Part shown: positions 1-14,200 of the stretch, in pieces
Position numbering within the stretch: position 1 is the stretch's first letter
Layout of the letters: every line of letters starts with the position of its first letter
From: Trochalopteron elliotii
Lineage: Eukaryota; Chordata; Aves; Passeriformes; Leiothrichidae
DNA length: 64,000 nucleotides
Assembly: GCA_024734555.1 (NCBI GenBank)
Contig: JANPWX010000108.1
Coordinates: forward strand, 926,566-990,565
Direction of reading: 5' to 3'
The notes under the pieces: generated by a model
What the model was told of the DNA's origin: nothing
The model's database searches: none
Seen by the model: only the letters and a program-made list of their open reading frames with translations
Position numbers and translations under genes: made by a program

Positions 1-1980
1 AAGAGAGCAGTGAACAATGCTAAGTCCTTCACAGTCCTACACTTTTCATACACATTATCATTTACGTTTGTTATTGCAATAGTACCTTGAAGCTCCATCC
101 AAGAGTTGCCAACAGCTCAAGAATCACTGTATGGGTTGTCATAAACAGCCATAACAAAACCCCCACAATCTTATACCCTGAAGACCTTAAATTTAAAAGA
201 CATGATGAATACTGAGGAGATGATTGGGATGTGAAGCCAAGAAAGTTATCAAAAATACTTGCTGCACATCACAGATCTGTGTAACAGTGGGCTGCTCATG
301 ACTCTGCCAGAGTGTTGACCTGTGTTTAATCATAAAATGAGTATTTTTCTGTTTGTGTTCAAGTTTTAAAGCTATGGTAGCAAAGCCCATTGCAACGCCT
401 GTTACTTGGATGGTCATATGTCTCTTAGAATTTCCAGTTGCAATTTGGATTAGATACTGCACAGATGAGCATTGCAGTGGCCACCTTACTGGCATCTAAA
501 TGGACATCAGGTGCCACTTGGAAGCATGCGGTGAATATCTAAGTTCTGCTTTAAAAAGTGAGAAGCAAAGAGTAGGGAATTAATGTCTGTTTCTCCTCAG
601 GAGGATGTATCAAATGAAAACCCTTAGGGGTCTCTCCTAGATCGTGTATCTTTCAACATAGCCATAATTATGTGGACAGAGAACAACTAACAGAAAAATG
701 GAGCTGGCTAAGCATCCTAAATTATTAAATGCAACAGAAAAAAGAAATTTTCTCCCTGCGTAGAAGTATCTCACTGAATACAGTGAATGGGCAATTGACT
801 GCCAAGTCATAAACAATACAGTAAAGTTGAAAATGATATAGGGAAGCATGACAGCAATGATTAAAGGCATGGAATAACTTCAATAACTAAATAGAATAAT
901 AGACTAGGATTCTTCAGTATGAGAAAGAAATCATTTAAGTGGGGTGTGAATGGTTCTGGAAAAAAATGGATGGCCCAGGAAACTTGTGCTAGAAATGACT
1001 TCTTGTTTCTCCTAATGCAAGAACTAGGGGAAAACAAATAAAACTGGCAGGTGTTAAGTTGAAAATGAACAAAAGAGAGACTGTCTCCATGGCAGGCATG
1101 CTGTGCAACTCCAGACCTTAAATTATTGTGGGTTGAAAGATTACCTGGTTCAGAAAAGTGATTAGACGTGGAAAAAAATACCCATAATATTCAATGTGGA
1201 ATTATGGACTGGCTCAGGAAGACTGTCATTTGCAAGTTTATGGAGAAGGAGAAAGTCAAATCATACTATAGCTGTATTCTAGTCCTGTTCTCTAGGTACC
1301 TGCTGTTTGCCACAGTCGAATATGATTCTGCAATAGGTGGGGGTTTTTTTTGCCTGCCCCTTTACAGCTTTTTTTTAGGCTATTATAGGCAACGAATGGG
1401 CAGAATTAGGTCTGTCAGTATAACTGATAACAGGTAACAATGCTGAGTAAGAAGACATCTAAACCAGCCATGTACACCCTGAGAACAGGTCTGTCATAGC
1501 AGTAAAAGTCCCATTTGACCTCAGCAGTAGCACAGTGTTTGAGTATGCAGTGGTGCTTTCACTGGATGATGATAGATCTTAAGCAGGAAACCCTCAGCAC
1601 CAAAAAGGGTCAGGCCTCAAAGCATAATTAGGGAGGAAGCTCTTATCAGATAATCTTTTGCTTTGAATAGATTGCAAAATCTCACTCAGGCAATTTGGCT
1701 GCTTTTATCTCACCAAGCAGCAAAGCAAGGACAAAGGCAGGATCAGCTCTGCAGTAGAGTTCTGTGGGGTTCATTCTTGATTCGTGTGGCTCAGAAAATG
1801 AGCTTGGTCTCGCTGGAGTCAAGGCTGATTTGTGATCACGCTGATTGTCCTGGACTGGAAGTGTTGCATGAGCAGGTTTTGGAATAGGTAATACAGACCC
1901 TTTAGGGATCTTGTGCAGTTTGTAGCCCCCTTGAGAGCAATTGGATTCTCTTCATCTGTCACATTAACATTGCAAATTTG

Positions 1981-2053
1981 AAATTAAAATAATAATAAAT
2001 AAAAAAAATAAATCAGGCTTGACTTAAAATTAGAAAGAAAGAAAGAAAGAAAA
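1981..2053. repeat. A-rich tract with (GAAA)n microsatellite
   Basis: An AT-rich run (AAT and AAAT units, 1981-2012) is followed by a clean (GAAA)n run at 2033-2053. A related purine-rich GAAA/GGAA stretch recurs at about 2117-2150, inside the longest local ORF, and accounts for the lysine-rich start of that ORF. Confidence 0.85.
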
Positions 2054-2179
2054 ATGTCCCACTTCATTAAATGACTTTGTGATTTATCTGGCAACTTTGA
2101 CAGGAAGTTTGCTGGATGAAGAAAAAAAAAGAAGGAAGAAAGAAAGAAAAATGCAGTGAAGTTTATGAGTGTTTTAACA

Positions 2180-2460
2180 AATGGTTATTCTCCCTCCTCC
2201 GAATCTCTGGCATCGCAGGTAAGGCATTGTGCAGCTGGTATCTTGGCTTACCATTCGCTCTCAGGCTCTGCAGGGAGTGTCAGACCATCAGCACTGATGT
2301 TCAGAGCAAAGCTGTGAAAACAAACCGCAGCAGATTAGTTGGGCTGATGACCAGGTTATTTAGAGCTAACCACTTTGTGTGCCCTTACATCTCAAAGAAA
2401 CAATTACCCTTTTCCATCCTTTTATTTGTGCATGTACTTATCAAGAAAAACAGTATTTGC
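2180..2460. other. Candidate conserved non-coding element or orphan exon
   Basis: This block is richer in GC than its flanks and keeps scattered CpGs (in TCCGAATC, CATCGCAG, ATTCGCTC and AACCGCAG). It contains a strong 5' splice-donor-like site, CAG|GTAAGG, with the GT at 2219-2220, and a RUNX-type core AACCGCA near 2323. An open frame (2116-2478, + strand) crosses it but begins in a GAAA repeat and has no recognisable domain. The composition suggests a conserved enhancer or a non-coding transcript exon. Conservation cannot be judged from one sequence. Confidence 0.25.
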
Positions 2461-5400
2461 AAGGGGACATTTTATTAAATGGGGTGATTCATTTAAGAAG
2501 TGTTTCTTTGACTCTAGAACACCAATATATTTTGGTCTTTAATTAAGAAGGTAAACAACACAAAAGACAAATATCAAAATGCTAGTTATCAGAAATACTT
2601 GATTGTCTGAAAGAGAAACTAAAGGCAGCTGGAGAAATGCTGGAGCCTGATTCTGTCATTTTGAACAATTGTTCTTATACTAATAGTTTGGTTGTTTACC
2701 TTAAGGTCATTCACAAAGTGAGTGCCATTTTGTGAAAAGTAGTGTTGTTGCATAGCTTTTTAAATTAAAATATAAAAAAGATGAGATAGATACTTCAAAG
2801 CTGAACATTTATCTCTTCACTTATTTTTTCTCACCTTCCAGAAATGTTTAAAAATGATTTGTCAACTTGATTTGTCCCCTTTTTATAACTTAATATGTTC
2901 GTAGTTAGAAGTAATGGCAGATGAATGAAGTGGAGCAGTCATTTCTAAGGTGAAATCACAGAGAATTAAAGATGAATTGTTGCACAGCTTCTTATTAAAG
3001 GTACCAGAGATCATGTTCCCTTTAAAAGAAAACACTACACGATGTGATTTGAAAATCACTCTTTTTTTTTGACATTTTAGAACTACAGCACTTTCTAAAG
3101 GATTGTCATTTGTTCTTAAGTATTGAGACTTAGCATCAACTTTTTATTTAGTGCAGCAGCAGAAAGCATTGAACATGTCCTGGCTTTGTGAATAAGTAGA
3201 TGCTGTCAAGTTACTAATGTTTCAAGAATTTCACTGAGTTACTTATTCTGCTTCTGTTGTTTTAAGACTTATGTTCTTCACATTTTTTCCTCTGGGGTTT
3301 CTGTCAAATTGTATATAGACAGTACTTTTTCATAACTATCCATGGAAAGCCTTGGCTTATAATATTATCAATTTCTCTCAGGACAGTGTGATTTGCTATT
3401 ACAACACACATACATTCTCCAGTGTTAATATTTGTGACAGGCCTTACCCAAGATTATTAATTTGCATCTTGTCCAAGTGACTGATTTCAAGATGATTTGA
3501 AAAATGGAGGAGAAAATAAAATCCTATCAAACACGTATTTCAAACTTCGGACAAGATTGTAGGTTTGTCTTCTTTGGGGAGAAAAATTGGCAAATGATCC
3601 ACAAGAGACATCTACCAGGACTAGGGATCCCATTTTATCTTTTTCCCATTTTGGAGACTTAATTTTAATCTTTGGAACAGAGTATACAAACAGGAAGGAG
3701 AGATTACCACAAGAAGCTGGGTGTTAAAGAGATATATTGAGATCCATTTCCAGGCTGCATAAACATCACTGTGGTTAATTTCTCCATTTTTAGACATTCT
3801 TCACTCAAGTTATTTTTTACTTATCACACTTCATACCTTTAAAGAAAGGTTGAATAAAAGACTCTTGCTCAAGGCTATCTTAATGAACCTGAGATGCAGA
3901 GTCTAATTTTGAAAGGTAGATACTTTGACAGCAATTTCAAAGCAAATCCCTTACACACAGTTTTAGCTCAAAGCAAATGCTCCAGGAATAACTTGTTTAT
4001 TGTTTATATAAAAGCTCACTTCAAACTATTACTCCTGGGGTGGAGAGCAGCTGGAGTAGGCAGAGCACACATTTGTTTTCTTTCTTTCCAATAAGATTAT
4101 CACAAAGACACTACTCCCCTTCTCCTCCTTTGCCCTTTACCCGTAAAACAAAACTAAGCACAGCTGTTTGGGAGCAGGAAAGGTGACAGCTCATCTTTAT
4201 GCAAATCTGTACCTTTTCATTAAACTAATTAACTTAAGTCAGTGGTAAACTCCTGCAGACACTCTTAGCTAGAGTCTTAGCTTTGAACCATCTGATTTGC
4301 AACTGTCTTTACCAAACTGAAACAACTGTATCTGCACAGCTTCTTACTCTTCTTAACTAAAACCATTAGCAAATCTTGAGCACTTTAACACTCAAAAAGA
4401 ACCAGCACACTCCATTTTCTCAGTGTGTTAATTTTTCACACACTAAAAATCTGCCAAATGTGTGGGGGAATGTCTATTATTACTTTTAGGGTCTTCTGGA
4501 GCAGAACTATCTCACATCACCCAAATCCAAATATGGAAATACTGTGAAGTCCATGTCTTTTAAACAGTAAATTTGCTGAATATTATATTATACCTTGAGT
4601 TTCAGCTTTACCTTAAGTAAATTTAATGAAGTTTCTCTAGCTCTAGGATTAAAAATTATATTTCTAGATGGTTTTAGGAGCTCTTTCCTTCTCCCCAGCC
4701 CTACTGGAGAAGGTATCACAAATGCAACAACTCTATCTAAATGTTATGGATGGTGTCTGGGGCACCAGCACACTGTTAGCTGATGAAACAATTTCTCCCA
4801 ACACAACAGGGGCTTTCCTCTTTCCCTACAGTTGGCCTAAAGAGAGGAATATTAAGAAGATGAAAAAGACATTTCCTTCTCTCAGTTTCTCAGTTTGGGC
4901 TGTGTGGAAGCAAGTTTGTTTGTTAGGAAATACAGGGATATTCAGTCTACGGCTCACACACGCCAGCCAGCCAAGACACCCAGTTCTGCATGAGCAGGCA
5001 ATAGTCCAGGAAATACTGATTCAAATGCCATCTTTTCAGGAGCCTAATGGTGTCTCCTCAATCATTTTAGACTGAGGCTTTTTATGCTGTGAGTTCACAG
5101 CCTGCTTTCTTCCTCTACATTAGGGCAGAGTTTTCAGGAAGACTTCACATTAGAGCACTAAGACTTTAATGACCTTTTTTTGAGGATTGTTTTGCTTTCT
5201 CTGATGCTCAGACTGATTGTCTCATTAAGAAGACAATGGACTGGGTGATTTCCTTATTCTCTCTCATAAAAACAGGAGATTTGGTTTTCCAGCTGGGCAT
5301 GTCTTTTACTTCTGCTCAAGGGGCAGTCTTACATGTCAGCTCTCCACATAGCCTCTCTTTTATGAAACATGAGAAAATTATCAAATCCCTGTGACACACT

Positions 5401-7730
5401 GCCTTGGTAGTGGCAACTTCTAAGTTAGGAAGACAGGGAGAGATGCTGAGTTTCTGCCTGCTTATTATGAGAGGCATAATAGATGTGTAACGTCTGATTA
5501 TTCAGTGCCAATATCCCACTAAATCTGGAACAGAACTTTTCTCCTCAAGGGACTTTGCACACAAGCAGTGTCTTACAGCGTTGAAGCCTTTCTGACATCT
5601 GTGTCTAATGGGGCTCTTGTATTTAGACCAAAGATTGATTAAGATGACTATGTGCACAAGCCAACTCAAAGGTCTATGAACCACTCTCTCTGGAAACATC
5701 TTTGATTTTACCAAACTCAGGGAAAAAGGAATGAATTGTACCAAATTGGTTGGGACAATTTCTAAGTTGTTTTTTCAGTTGTGGGAGAAGAAGCTGAAGC
5801 AGGGGATCAAGAAAGCAGGCTGGCATGGACTAAGGACATCAAAGTAAGTGAAATAAAGGGCACGTAAAAGAGAGATGAAACAAATAGCTCTGAGAGCTGC
5901 TATCTGAGAGGACTGGGGGGAAAAAATGAGCACCTATCCTGACTGCAGTCATTTCACTGTATTACAGGTGTCAGATTTATGTGACTGAGGAATCATGTTC
6001 TCAGACCATCATGAGGTACATCCCAGGAGATAAATGTGAATAAACACAATAGAGATCTCAGATCACTCTGAAAGAAACCTAAAATAAAACAGAACAAACA
6101 AAACTTTCTGAAATCTCAACATTTGTAAAGGGCTTATAAGTACTTCTGCAGGGTCATGGCAAAGATAGAGATCTTGCTTGAAGACGACTAGGGCTGTCCT
6201 TCTCCTAATTCCTGTCTGGAAAATGTTCATGCATTAAACTTGGAAAGACATTTTGCAAGTAAGGTAGTGTACATTTGCCTTTCTGAGGCAGACCTGTGCC
6301 TTGGGGAGCAAAAATGTGTTTGTGTGTGCAAGTTTGTGTCAAGCTGGCTAGAGTCATTATGGGTCTGTGATGCCTATCTCTAAACACCTCCTCTGGATTG
6401 TGTCAAATACTAATGAAAAAAGATAAAATAGTCTGGCTGAGAAACACATGTGAGACTGCTTGCAGTTTTCACTGAATTTTGGTGATGGTTATTAGGATGT
6501 GTGTAGAAAATAGATGAGTACAATAGAAAGAGCAAAGGTGTTTGTGGAAATTGCCATTCAAACCAGACCAACATTCAACTTTGACATAGGAGACATGCAA
6601 TTCTGCTGTAATGAAAGTCCTCGAAGTCAGAGGACTACAACACAAATTTGTTTAGAATTACCGTTAAATTGTGGTACACTTCACAAAGAAATAGATGTGA
6701 ACATTTCAGAAAACAGTCATCAAGCACCTTGTTGTTTGCCAAGAAAAATAGGCAATTATGAACATTATGTCCAACTATGCATCATATCGGCTCCAATCAA
6801 AACCATTTAAATCCAGTCAAGCATTGCTTTCACACATAAAACCCTACCCAATGCTTGATTATACCTCAGCATACCAGGTATGCAGCCTAGGATGCTGGCC
6901 AATAACAATATTCCATTGTCTAGGAATTTTAATCCATGCATCTATATTTATAAATGTCATAAATTTGATTGCAAAAGATTGCAATTATCAGTCCCTTGCT
7001 GTTTTCACTTTTCTGTCCAAATCTGTTAAAAACTCTTTGAAATCAAAAGCAAACAAATAAACAAAGTCTGATAAAAAGGGGCACTGTCAAGCATTTAAGT
7101 GGAAAAATCGGACATAGAAAATTACTTAGCTTTTCTACAGTTCTTTAGCCCTCCCTAGGTGATGCTGCCTCTCAGCAAAGCAAAATTTCTATATGGAGAA
7201 AATGGTTTAGACTGCACATACCCAGACTGAGGAAAAAATTGCTTCAATATAGATATATTAAAAACAAACAAAAAAAAGCCTTACAGGCACTTTTGTGGTC
7301 TCACAGAAACAATGAATTCTATTCCTCCTACTGCTCTGCTGAGGTAACTAATTAGCTTTTTTTTCCCCTTACAAAAGCCCTTTATATTGGAGACTTATTC
7401 TAAAAATGTGTCACTTGCTGGTATGCAAGCACCAGGTCATCTCATCAAGTGTCAGTAGCACTGGGAGTCTTAGCATAGTAGAGTGACCCGTGTTTTAACA
7501 TTATGTCAATTTGACCTGCTGTGAGCATGCTATTGAATTTACAACACTGACAGACTAATTGAAGTAGGGCTCTCCACATTTACAGGAACAGGAGCTGAGT
7601 CACTATTAGTCAACTCAGGAATATTCTTCCTAAAACAGATGTTCAGATATTCAGTGTTGTGGATCTATGCTGCTCCACCATGCACTGGATGAGTACTTCC
7701 TTTCACCATCTCCATCCTAATTTGCTCTTC

Positions 7731-7843
7731 TTCCCTTCCCTTCCCTTCCCTTCCCTTCCCTTCCCTTCCCTTCCCTTCCCTTCCCTTCCCTTCCCTTCCC
7801 TTCCCTTCCCTTCCCTTCCCTTCCCTTCCCTTCCCTTCCCTTT
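7731..7843. repeat. (TTCCC)n pentanucleotide microsatellite
   Basis: About 22 nearly perfect copies of TTCCC (GGGAA on the minus strand) run directly into an assembly gap. The strand asymmetry is complete: pyrimidines only on +, purines only on -. Such tracts can form triplex (H-DNA), and the G-rich strand can fold into G-quadruplexes, which often causes sequencing dropout. The ORFs reading through it on both strands are repeat translations plus N and are not genes. Confidence 0.97.
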
Positions 7844-8243
7844 NNNNNNNNNNNNNNNNNNNNNNNNNNNNNNNNNNNNNNNNNNNNNNNNNNNNNNNNN
7901 NNNNNNNNNNNNNNNNNNNNNNNNNNNNNNNNNNNNNNNNNNNNNNNNNNNNNNNNNNNNNNNNNNNNNNNNNNNNNNNNNNNNNNNNNNNNNNNNNNNN
8001 NNNNNNNNNNNNNNNNNNNNNNNNNNNNNNNNNNNNNNNNNNNNNNNNNNNNNNNNNNNNNNNNNNNNNNNNNNNNNNNNNNNNNNNNNNNNNNNNNNNN
8101 NNNNNNNNNNNNNNNNNNNNNNNNNNNNNNNNNNNNNNNNNNNNNNNNNNNNNNNNNNNNNNNNNNNNNNNNNNNNNNNNNNNNNNNNNNNNNNNNNNNN
8201 NNNNNNNNNNNNNNNNNNNNNNNNNNNNNNNNNNNNNNNNNNN
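7844..8243. other. Assembly gap (400 N)
   Basis: A run of 400 N lies between two related but different pyrimidine repeats. The gap is probably unsequenced repeat. The true length is unknown, because the round number suggests an estimated size. Confidence 0.99.
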
Positions 8244-8278
8244 CCCCTTCCCCTTCCCCTTCCCCTTCCCCTTCCCCT
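8244..8278. repeat. (CCCCTT)n hexanucleotide microsatellite
   Basis: About six copies of CCCCTT follow the gap. The unit is six bases, not the five-base TTCCC seen before the gap, so the unit changes somewhere inside the unsequenced part. The minus strand has consecutive GGGG runs separated by AA, a textbook G-quadruplex pattern. Confidence 0.95.
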
Positions 8279-11200
8279 AGCACAGCTTCCAGTGAGAGAC
8301 ACTTGCCTGGTTTCATAATAAAAAAAATTATGGCTAAAATATCTCTGACAGAAATCTCTTTCCAAGAGCAATGTGGCTGTCAAACACTCCAGACAAATAT
8401 GTGGTTAAATGCTTAACTCTCGAGTACAATGGCCACGGCTTAACTGAAAGTACGATCTTATCACTGGTATTAAAAATGGCATGTACTGTCTTAAATAGGA
8501 AAATGGAGGGATCAAATAGCTTTGGTCTCTCACTTCATGACCAGATATTTCAGGAATCTTTGAGAGACCCTCACCCAGTGAAAAGACATGTACAGTAGCT
8601 GACAAAAAAGTATTTTTCCAGATACTGTCAAGGGTGAATCTGCACAGAGGTACATTTCACTTCATAGCAGCCAGTTTTGGAATGTACCCGCCAGAAACAA
8701 GAATGCTTCCTTCATTAAGCCTGATTTATCATTACAAGAACTAACAGAGCTCCTTCATAAACTACTGGAGCTCAGCTCTGGCACAAGTCCAGCGAAGTTG
8801 CACAACTTACTTAACACCACAAGGAATATAATGCTTTTATTTTCCTTTCAAATAATGCCCACCATTTTCCACATTGTACCAGAATTCATTAATTGATTCT
8901 GACAATATATAGGGACAAAAGATATTTCTTTTTCCTACCATATTTGAAAGCCACCCATGACACCGAAAGTTCAGGTAGGTACCTTAGATATATTATAGAC
9001 CCTAAACTGACTTTCTTGGAAGGAGTGGTAGGCACCTAAATACCTTTGCAGTGTGCTGGCAGTAGACATTTGGGTTCTTAGGAAGAGATTTAGTCATGAG
9101 CCACTCCTTCCTCACGCCCACCTGCTGGATGACTTAGATCTCCACCTAATTTAGGTGAATGCTTATCTTTTTTCCCCTTAGGGCCCTGGAGAATTTCCCT
9201 GGCTATTTGCCTTGTGTAGCTCTGCCATTAAACATCTGTGGTCTACCCACTTTCACTCTGGGTGCAGGGTAAATTGGTATCAAATTGGGACCAGGGTTAA
9301 ATAGACACTGCTGACCACATTTCACATGGTTTTTTGTATATTGTGCATAGAAAATATACATGTGTGCAAGGGGAATGTTATGCAAACAGTGATAATATAA
9401 TCCCTGCGTCAGTGCTCCATGACTTTCTTGCACTTAGCCTTGGTTCACTCTCTGCTTGACTCTAGCAACCTCATTACTTTTCTCCTTATCTTTATTCAGT
9501 AACTGAGAGTTTGCATCCAGAAAGATATTAAAGCACCTAAAATTTAAAGTTGTCTAAATTATTTTGATTTCTAACAGGAATTAAGAGATGGATGTTTGGC
9601 CATATCTGTAGATCTGAGTGTTGGTGAATGTTTAACAGCCATCTCAGTTTGTGAGGAAAAATAAAAGATTTATGAGAGCAGTTTTTTGGCCAATGCAAGA
9701 AACTGCTACAAGTGCTGTGAAAATCCTAACATTAATGTACAGGCATTAATCTGATTTCACTTTTCAGTGTTGATATCTATTCAAAAATATATTAAATGAT
9801 CAGCAAATCAAACTCTGAATGTTATTTTAGTTCAGAGCACAAACTAAGCACAACATGAGAAATGAACCTTGAGTGCTTTTTACTTGAACTTTGTATGTAA
9901 CCATATTAAGATGCTGAATATTTCACAGACTGATAGTATTTATAGCTTTTGACTTTTAACCATATTATATCCTTTGCCTTATTTCTTGTCCTCAGCAAAT
10001 GTCAAGTGGGTGTTGTATGGAACTGAGAGAGACCAATCTCAAGAGAACATCCGCCTTCAATAAGTGGAACTCCAGATTACAGAAAGCTGCAGGCATAAAA
10101 GCAGCTGCAAAAGCAAGTTCACTCTGAAAATGAAACAATTTTCTCTAGAAAAATGAACATGAAAGTTAAAGTAAGGACTTAAATGAAATCATCGTGCTTT
10201 TAGAAAGTGTGCTTTATATCTAACATTATTTGCAGTCAAATTAAATCTGTGATGCGGGTTATAGTTTTAAAGCTTTCTATTTCCTTTTCCTGGAGTAGGC
10301 ATATTTATATTAAAAAAAACACAAAAACCAGTCCAAATATGCACTCTGCTCCTGAGAATTATGGTCTCCCAAATAAGCTTGAATTTCTCTGTACATTCAA
10401 GTCATTCTTTTAAGAAGAGCATATAAATTCTCTAAACAGGATATTTTTTCAGAGATGTAACTCAAATCCAAGGGGCTGGACTATCTGACTTATAGTAAAA
10501 AGCCCAGAACCAGGTCTTGCTTTGTAATGCATGTACAGAGTGCAGAGTGCAGGTGATGACTTGAGGTGTGAAAGCTTGTATTATAAAACCTGCACCTACA
10601 CATTCTGAAAACTCTGCCAGGTTTGTCATAAAGGTTAGCTAAAGTTGTGAACTTTTCAAATAAACTTATGACTAATTTTGAGTGAATATTGACTGATTTA
10701 TGGTCACATATATAACAAGCCAAGGTTCAGGGTTTTTCTTACTGTGCTACACTTGGAGCTATTTTGGTTTACTGAAGCCTGGAGTTCAAACTGAGTTTCA
10801 TGAGAGACAATCCCCTAGAAAATAAACCCAAGGACACTGATAAAAATCTGGGGATGGAAACTGCCAAGTTTCAGATATGTTTGGTTGCAGCAAAGGCTTC
10901 TTTTCATCCCTTTTGCAATCCTGCATTCCACATTGAGAATAAAACTGAGGTGTATTTAAGCGAGTTTTGACTGAGGAGGGTTATTGAACTTTGAGAAGAA
11001 AAAGGCAGAACAAGCAAACAAATCCAGTTTTTCAAGAGGAGATGCAAGATAGTTGTATATTCTCAACAACATGTAGTGAGCTAAAGTTTCTTCCTAATTT
11101 CCCGTGGCACTGTTCCGTAGGACAACTCAGGACACTGTACATCCTTAGAGCCAGGAAATGGAAACATTTCTCTTTAGGAAATGTTTCTATGACATGCTTA

Positions 11201-14200
11201 TGTCCTGCCTAAACTTGACTACAACAGCAAACAAAACACAGGTCTACAACTGTAATGTGCAGCATGCCCAGGCCCACTGGCAGCAGTTGACAGTTTAGGT
11301 CTTCTCCTGGTTTTGATGCAGTTCTGTGCTTGCTTTGGGCTTGGCCAAGGCACATGGAGGCAGGCAGAGGGTCTATGTGGCCACACAGATGCAGTGAGAC
11401 AAGCCACATTTTGCTAGCCTTGCATCGCTCATATAAACCCCTGTTTCTCCTGTGAGAGTTGAACCAGGGCTGCTGTGAAGTATCTGCCATGCAGAGGCAG
11501 AAGAAAGGCTGAGCATTCATCAAGGGGCAGTACAAAGCAGCTTGGGCTGTGCTTCACAGGAAGGGGAGGGAGAACAGCATCCCTCTTTACTCTTTTTTTT
11601 TTTCCCTACCTGCTCCCCTCCACATGAGGAATGTATCTGGGCCTCCTGAAAAATGGTCCCAGGTTTTGCAGCTTGATATAGGGTTTTTTTGTCTTCCTCT
11701 CTGAATTGTCCTCTGGAGGAATCTGGCAATGTCCCATAATGATATGATGATCCCAGGGAGACCTGTGTTTCTACCTAAGTATGTAAGTAACTTGAGAGGT
11801 GGTCTCACTATCCTCGATTGCTTAACCAGTTACATAGCTTTGCATAATGGTGTTTCACTACTCAAGTAGATTAAACAGATAATAATGACCTTGAAGTCAT
11901 GTATGACAATTTCTGGATTAAATTCCAGCCTCATGTCCTGTACTGTCATCAGTCTATAAAATGCAGAAGTGATTATATACACAATATGGAGTCTATTGTT
12001 TCCCATCATCTGCAGTATGGGTTTTACTATTCTTTGTGATTGCTTTTTATGTCTGTCTTGAAATAGAGTTTTTGTAATTGTACTGTTTGCTACTCTGGAG
12101 AAGCCAGTTTGTTTTCCTATTCTCTTTTGAAATTTAATAAATTCCTTCATGAATGGTTAGGAGCTGAACAAAAAAAGGCCTGCATATGGGTCAGAATCTT
12201 CTGGCTGTATAAATATATAGGTTCCCTCATTCTAAATACAGAAGGGTTTCCTGCAGCAGCATCAAAATATAAAGATAAGAAGCAGCCAGGACATAGCAAA
12301 AATAATTACTAATTATTAAATAACTTCTGCTACTAAATCAAGTTCTTTATACAAAAAAGTAAGCTGACTTTATGACAATCTATTCTCGATAACTGTGGTA
12401 GTACAGATAAAGGAAAAATTGGAACTAGATAATTTATTAAGAGAGTTATAAAAACAGCTAAGAGATAGTTAAATGCTGACATTGTCTTTCACAGGATGAG
12501 CAAATGTCAGCTATATAATGAAAAGAAAACCAGCTATGTTTCAACCTGGGTTTAAATATTTGGAAATAAACACCTTCATTATTTTCTTAATGTGCTTTGT
12601 TAATTAAGTCAGTGGGACGTGTGCTCCCACGTACCTCAGGCATTGCTGAAAGTGTTGCCCAATGTCAAGCTGGCAAACTTTATTTATGTGATTCAAAAAT
12701 CCCATCACATGTTTCCAAGAACTCTGCTAGTTACATAAAGGTACAAAACTAAATAATGATCTTGAGGACTCATGATATGTAGTATATATTTCAGCTCTCT
12801 AGACCATTCTTCTCTCTGTCCATCTCAAATGTCTGTCAGAACAAGGGGGTCTGCAGTGCCACCTCAAAATCCTCACATCTGAGGTACTCATCCCAAGGCC
12901 TGGAGAGCATGCTACTGCAGAGACAGCAGGGTGGGTGGCAGCAGGCTGTTGTAGTAGATGCAGGGCTCTGTGGCAACGGTGAGATGGGGCAGGCATTGTA
13001 TTTTTGGGTGAAAGGCTGAGGAAGTGCTAAATAGGGCACTGTGGACTGTGGGGTGAATGTGGTACATGATAACACCAGGAGAGTCACAGTGAGACCAAAC
13101 CCTGGCAGTGTGGAGACAATTTAAAATGTGGATATAGAGGAATTTTACCAGCTTTGGAGGTTTTCCCTGGATGTTAACACCCATGTAGCTCAGACTTTTC
13201 AAAGAAGTCTTATGCCAGTGGGAAGCTTCTGATTACCATGAAGGACCATTGAGAATTTGTAGAAGTTTACTAGTCTTGCAAGCCTGTGTACTGAAGACTC
13301 GGTATTGTTTCTGACATGTGGGCAGAATGGTGAGTCCATACAGGACTCAGAGGACACAGGTAACTCCAAGTCTTATTTGAAAATTCTTGAATGGTTTTTA
13401 TTCTATAATTCTGTGTAGTGAAGTCAAAATATTTGAATGGAGTGAACTGACCTCTGTCACAGCAACTAACAGAGTGACTTAACAGCTATAAGGTTGTCAG
13501 AGAGTGTGGATATTTGAGATAGAATAATAGAAACACTGAAAAAATAGCTGAATATGACGTGAGGTGCTCTAGACATGGCTCCTTTGTTCCTTCTTGCAGC
13601 AGTCATCCTTACCCTTGCCTGAAAGACCTGAGATAGGAGGTGGAGAGGAAAGTGTCCACTCTTTGGTCTCTGCATGAGAAACTATAAACTGCACTGTAGT
13701 GGGCGACCACTGTACCAATGAATTAGAGGTGCCTGAAAATGTTCCCAGGCTCTGCTGCTGGACTAGAAAACAAACCATGTTCCTTCTAATAAATTCCATC
13801 ATTCTCTGAAATTAGATGACTGCATGAAAAAGTGCCTGTTGAAAATGGTCCTGGGAATATTTATACTCTCAAGCTGATTTGGGAAATTTTTATACGTGTG
13901 CTGGATGGCATGTGTGCCAAAAGTGTGCCAGGAAATAGCTTGACAATTTAGGAAATGCCTATATTAGGAAAAAATGGCAGAAAACATCTGGTGCTGAGGA
14001 TCACATCCACACTGGCATTCAAAGTCTTTGGATTTCAGAGTTTTACTGTTGCCTAGCTCTAGCTTACTTCTGCAGACAGAAGGCCCATTAGCAGTCAAAG
14101 TGCATTAGATACCCTCTGAGACTGAGACTGCTCCTCCAGGTTTATTTTTATCTGAAAGGAATTCATTTTGCGCATTCCAAACATGATGTGAACCAAAGTG

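Larger units (their letters stand above)
1..7730. other. Non-coding AT-rich sequence, no gene recognised
   Basis: I see no exon, RNA gene or recognisable mobile element here. ORFs of up to 135 codons occur (for example 4668-5075 and 2116-2478 on the + strand), but none shows a domain, and low-complexity or out-of-frame overlaps explain their presence. Simple A-rich tracts lie near 1981-2053 and 2117-2150. One GC- and CpG-richer block, about 2180-2460, stands out and is listed separately. The rest reads as ordinary vertebrate intergenic or intronic DNA. Confidence 0.75.

Noticed and set aside
4668..5075. 135-codon + strand ORF, the longest N-free ORF
   Set aside because: No domain, signal peptide or conserved motif is visible. 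It overlaps another ORF in a second frame, and composition is ordinary for chance ORFs in 64 kb.
7659..8383. Long ORFs on both strands across the gap
   Set aside because: They consist of microsatellite translation (SLPFP or KGREG repeats) and N and do not represent proteins.
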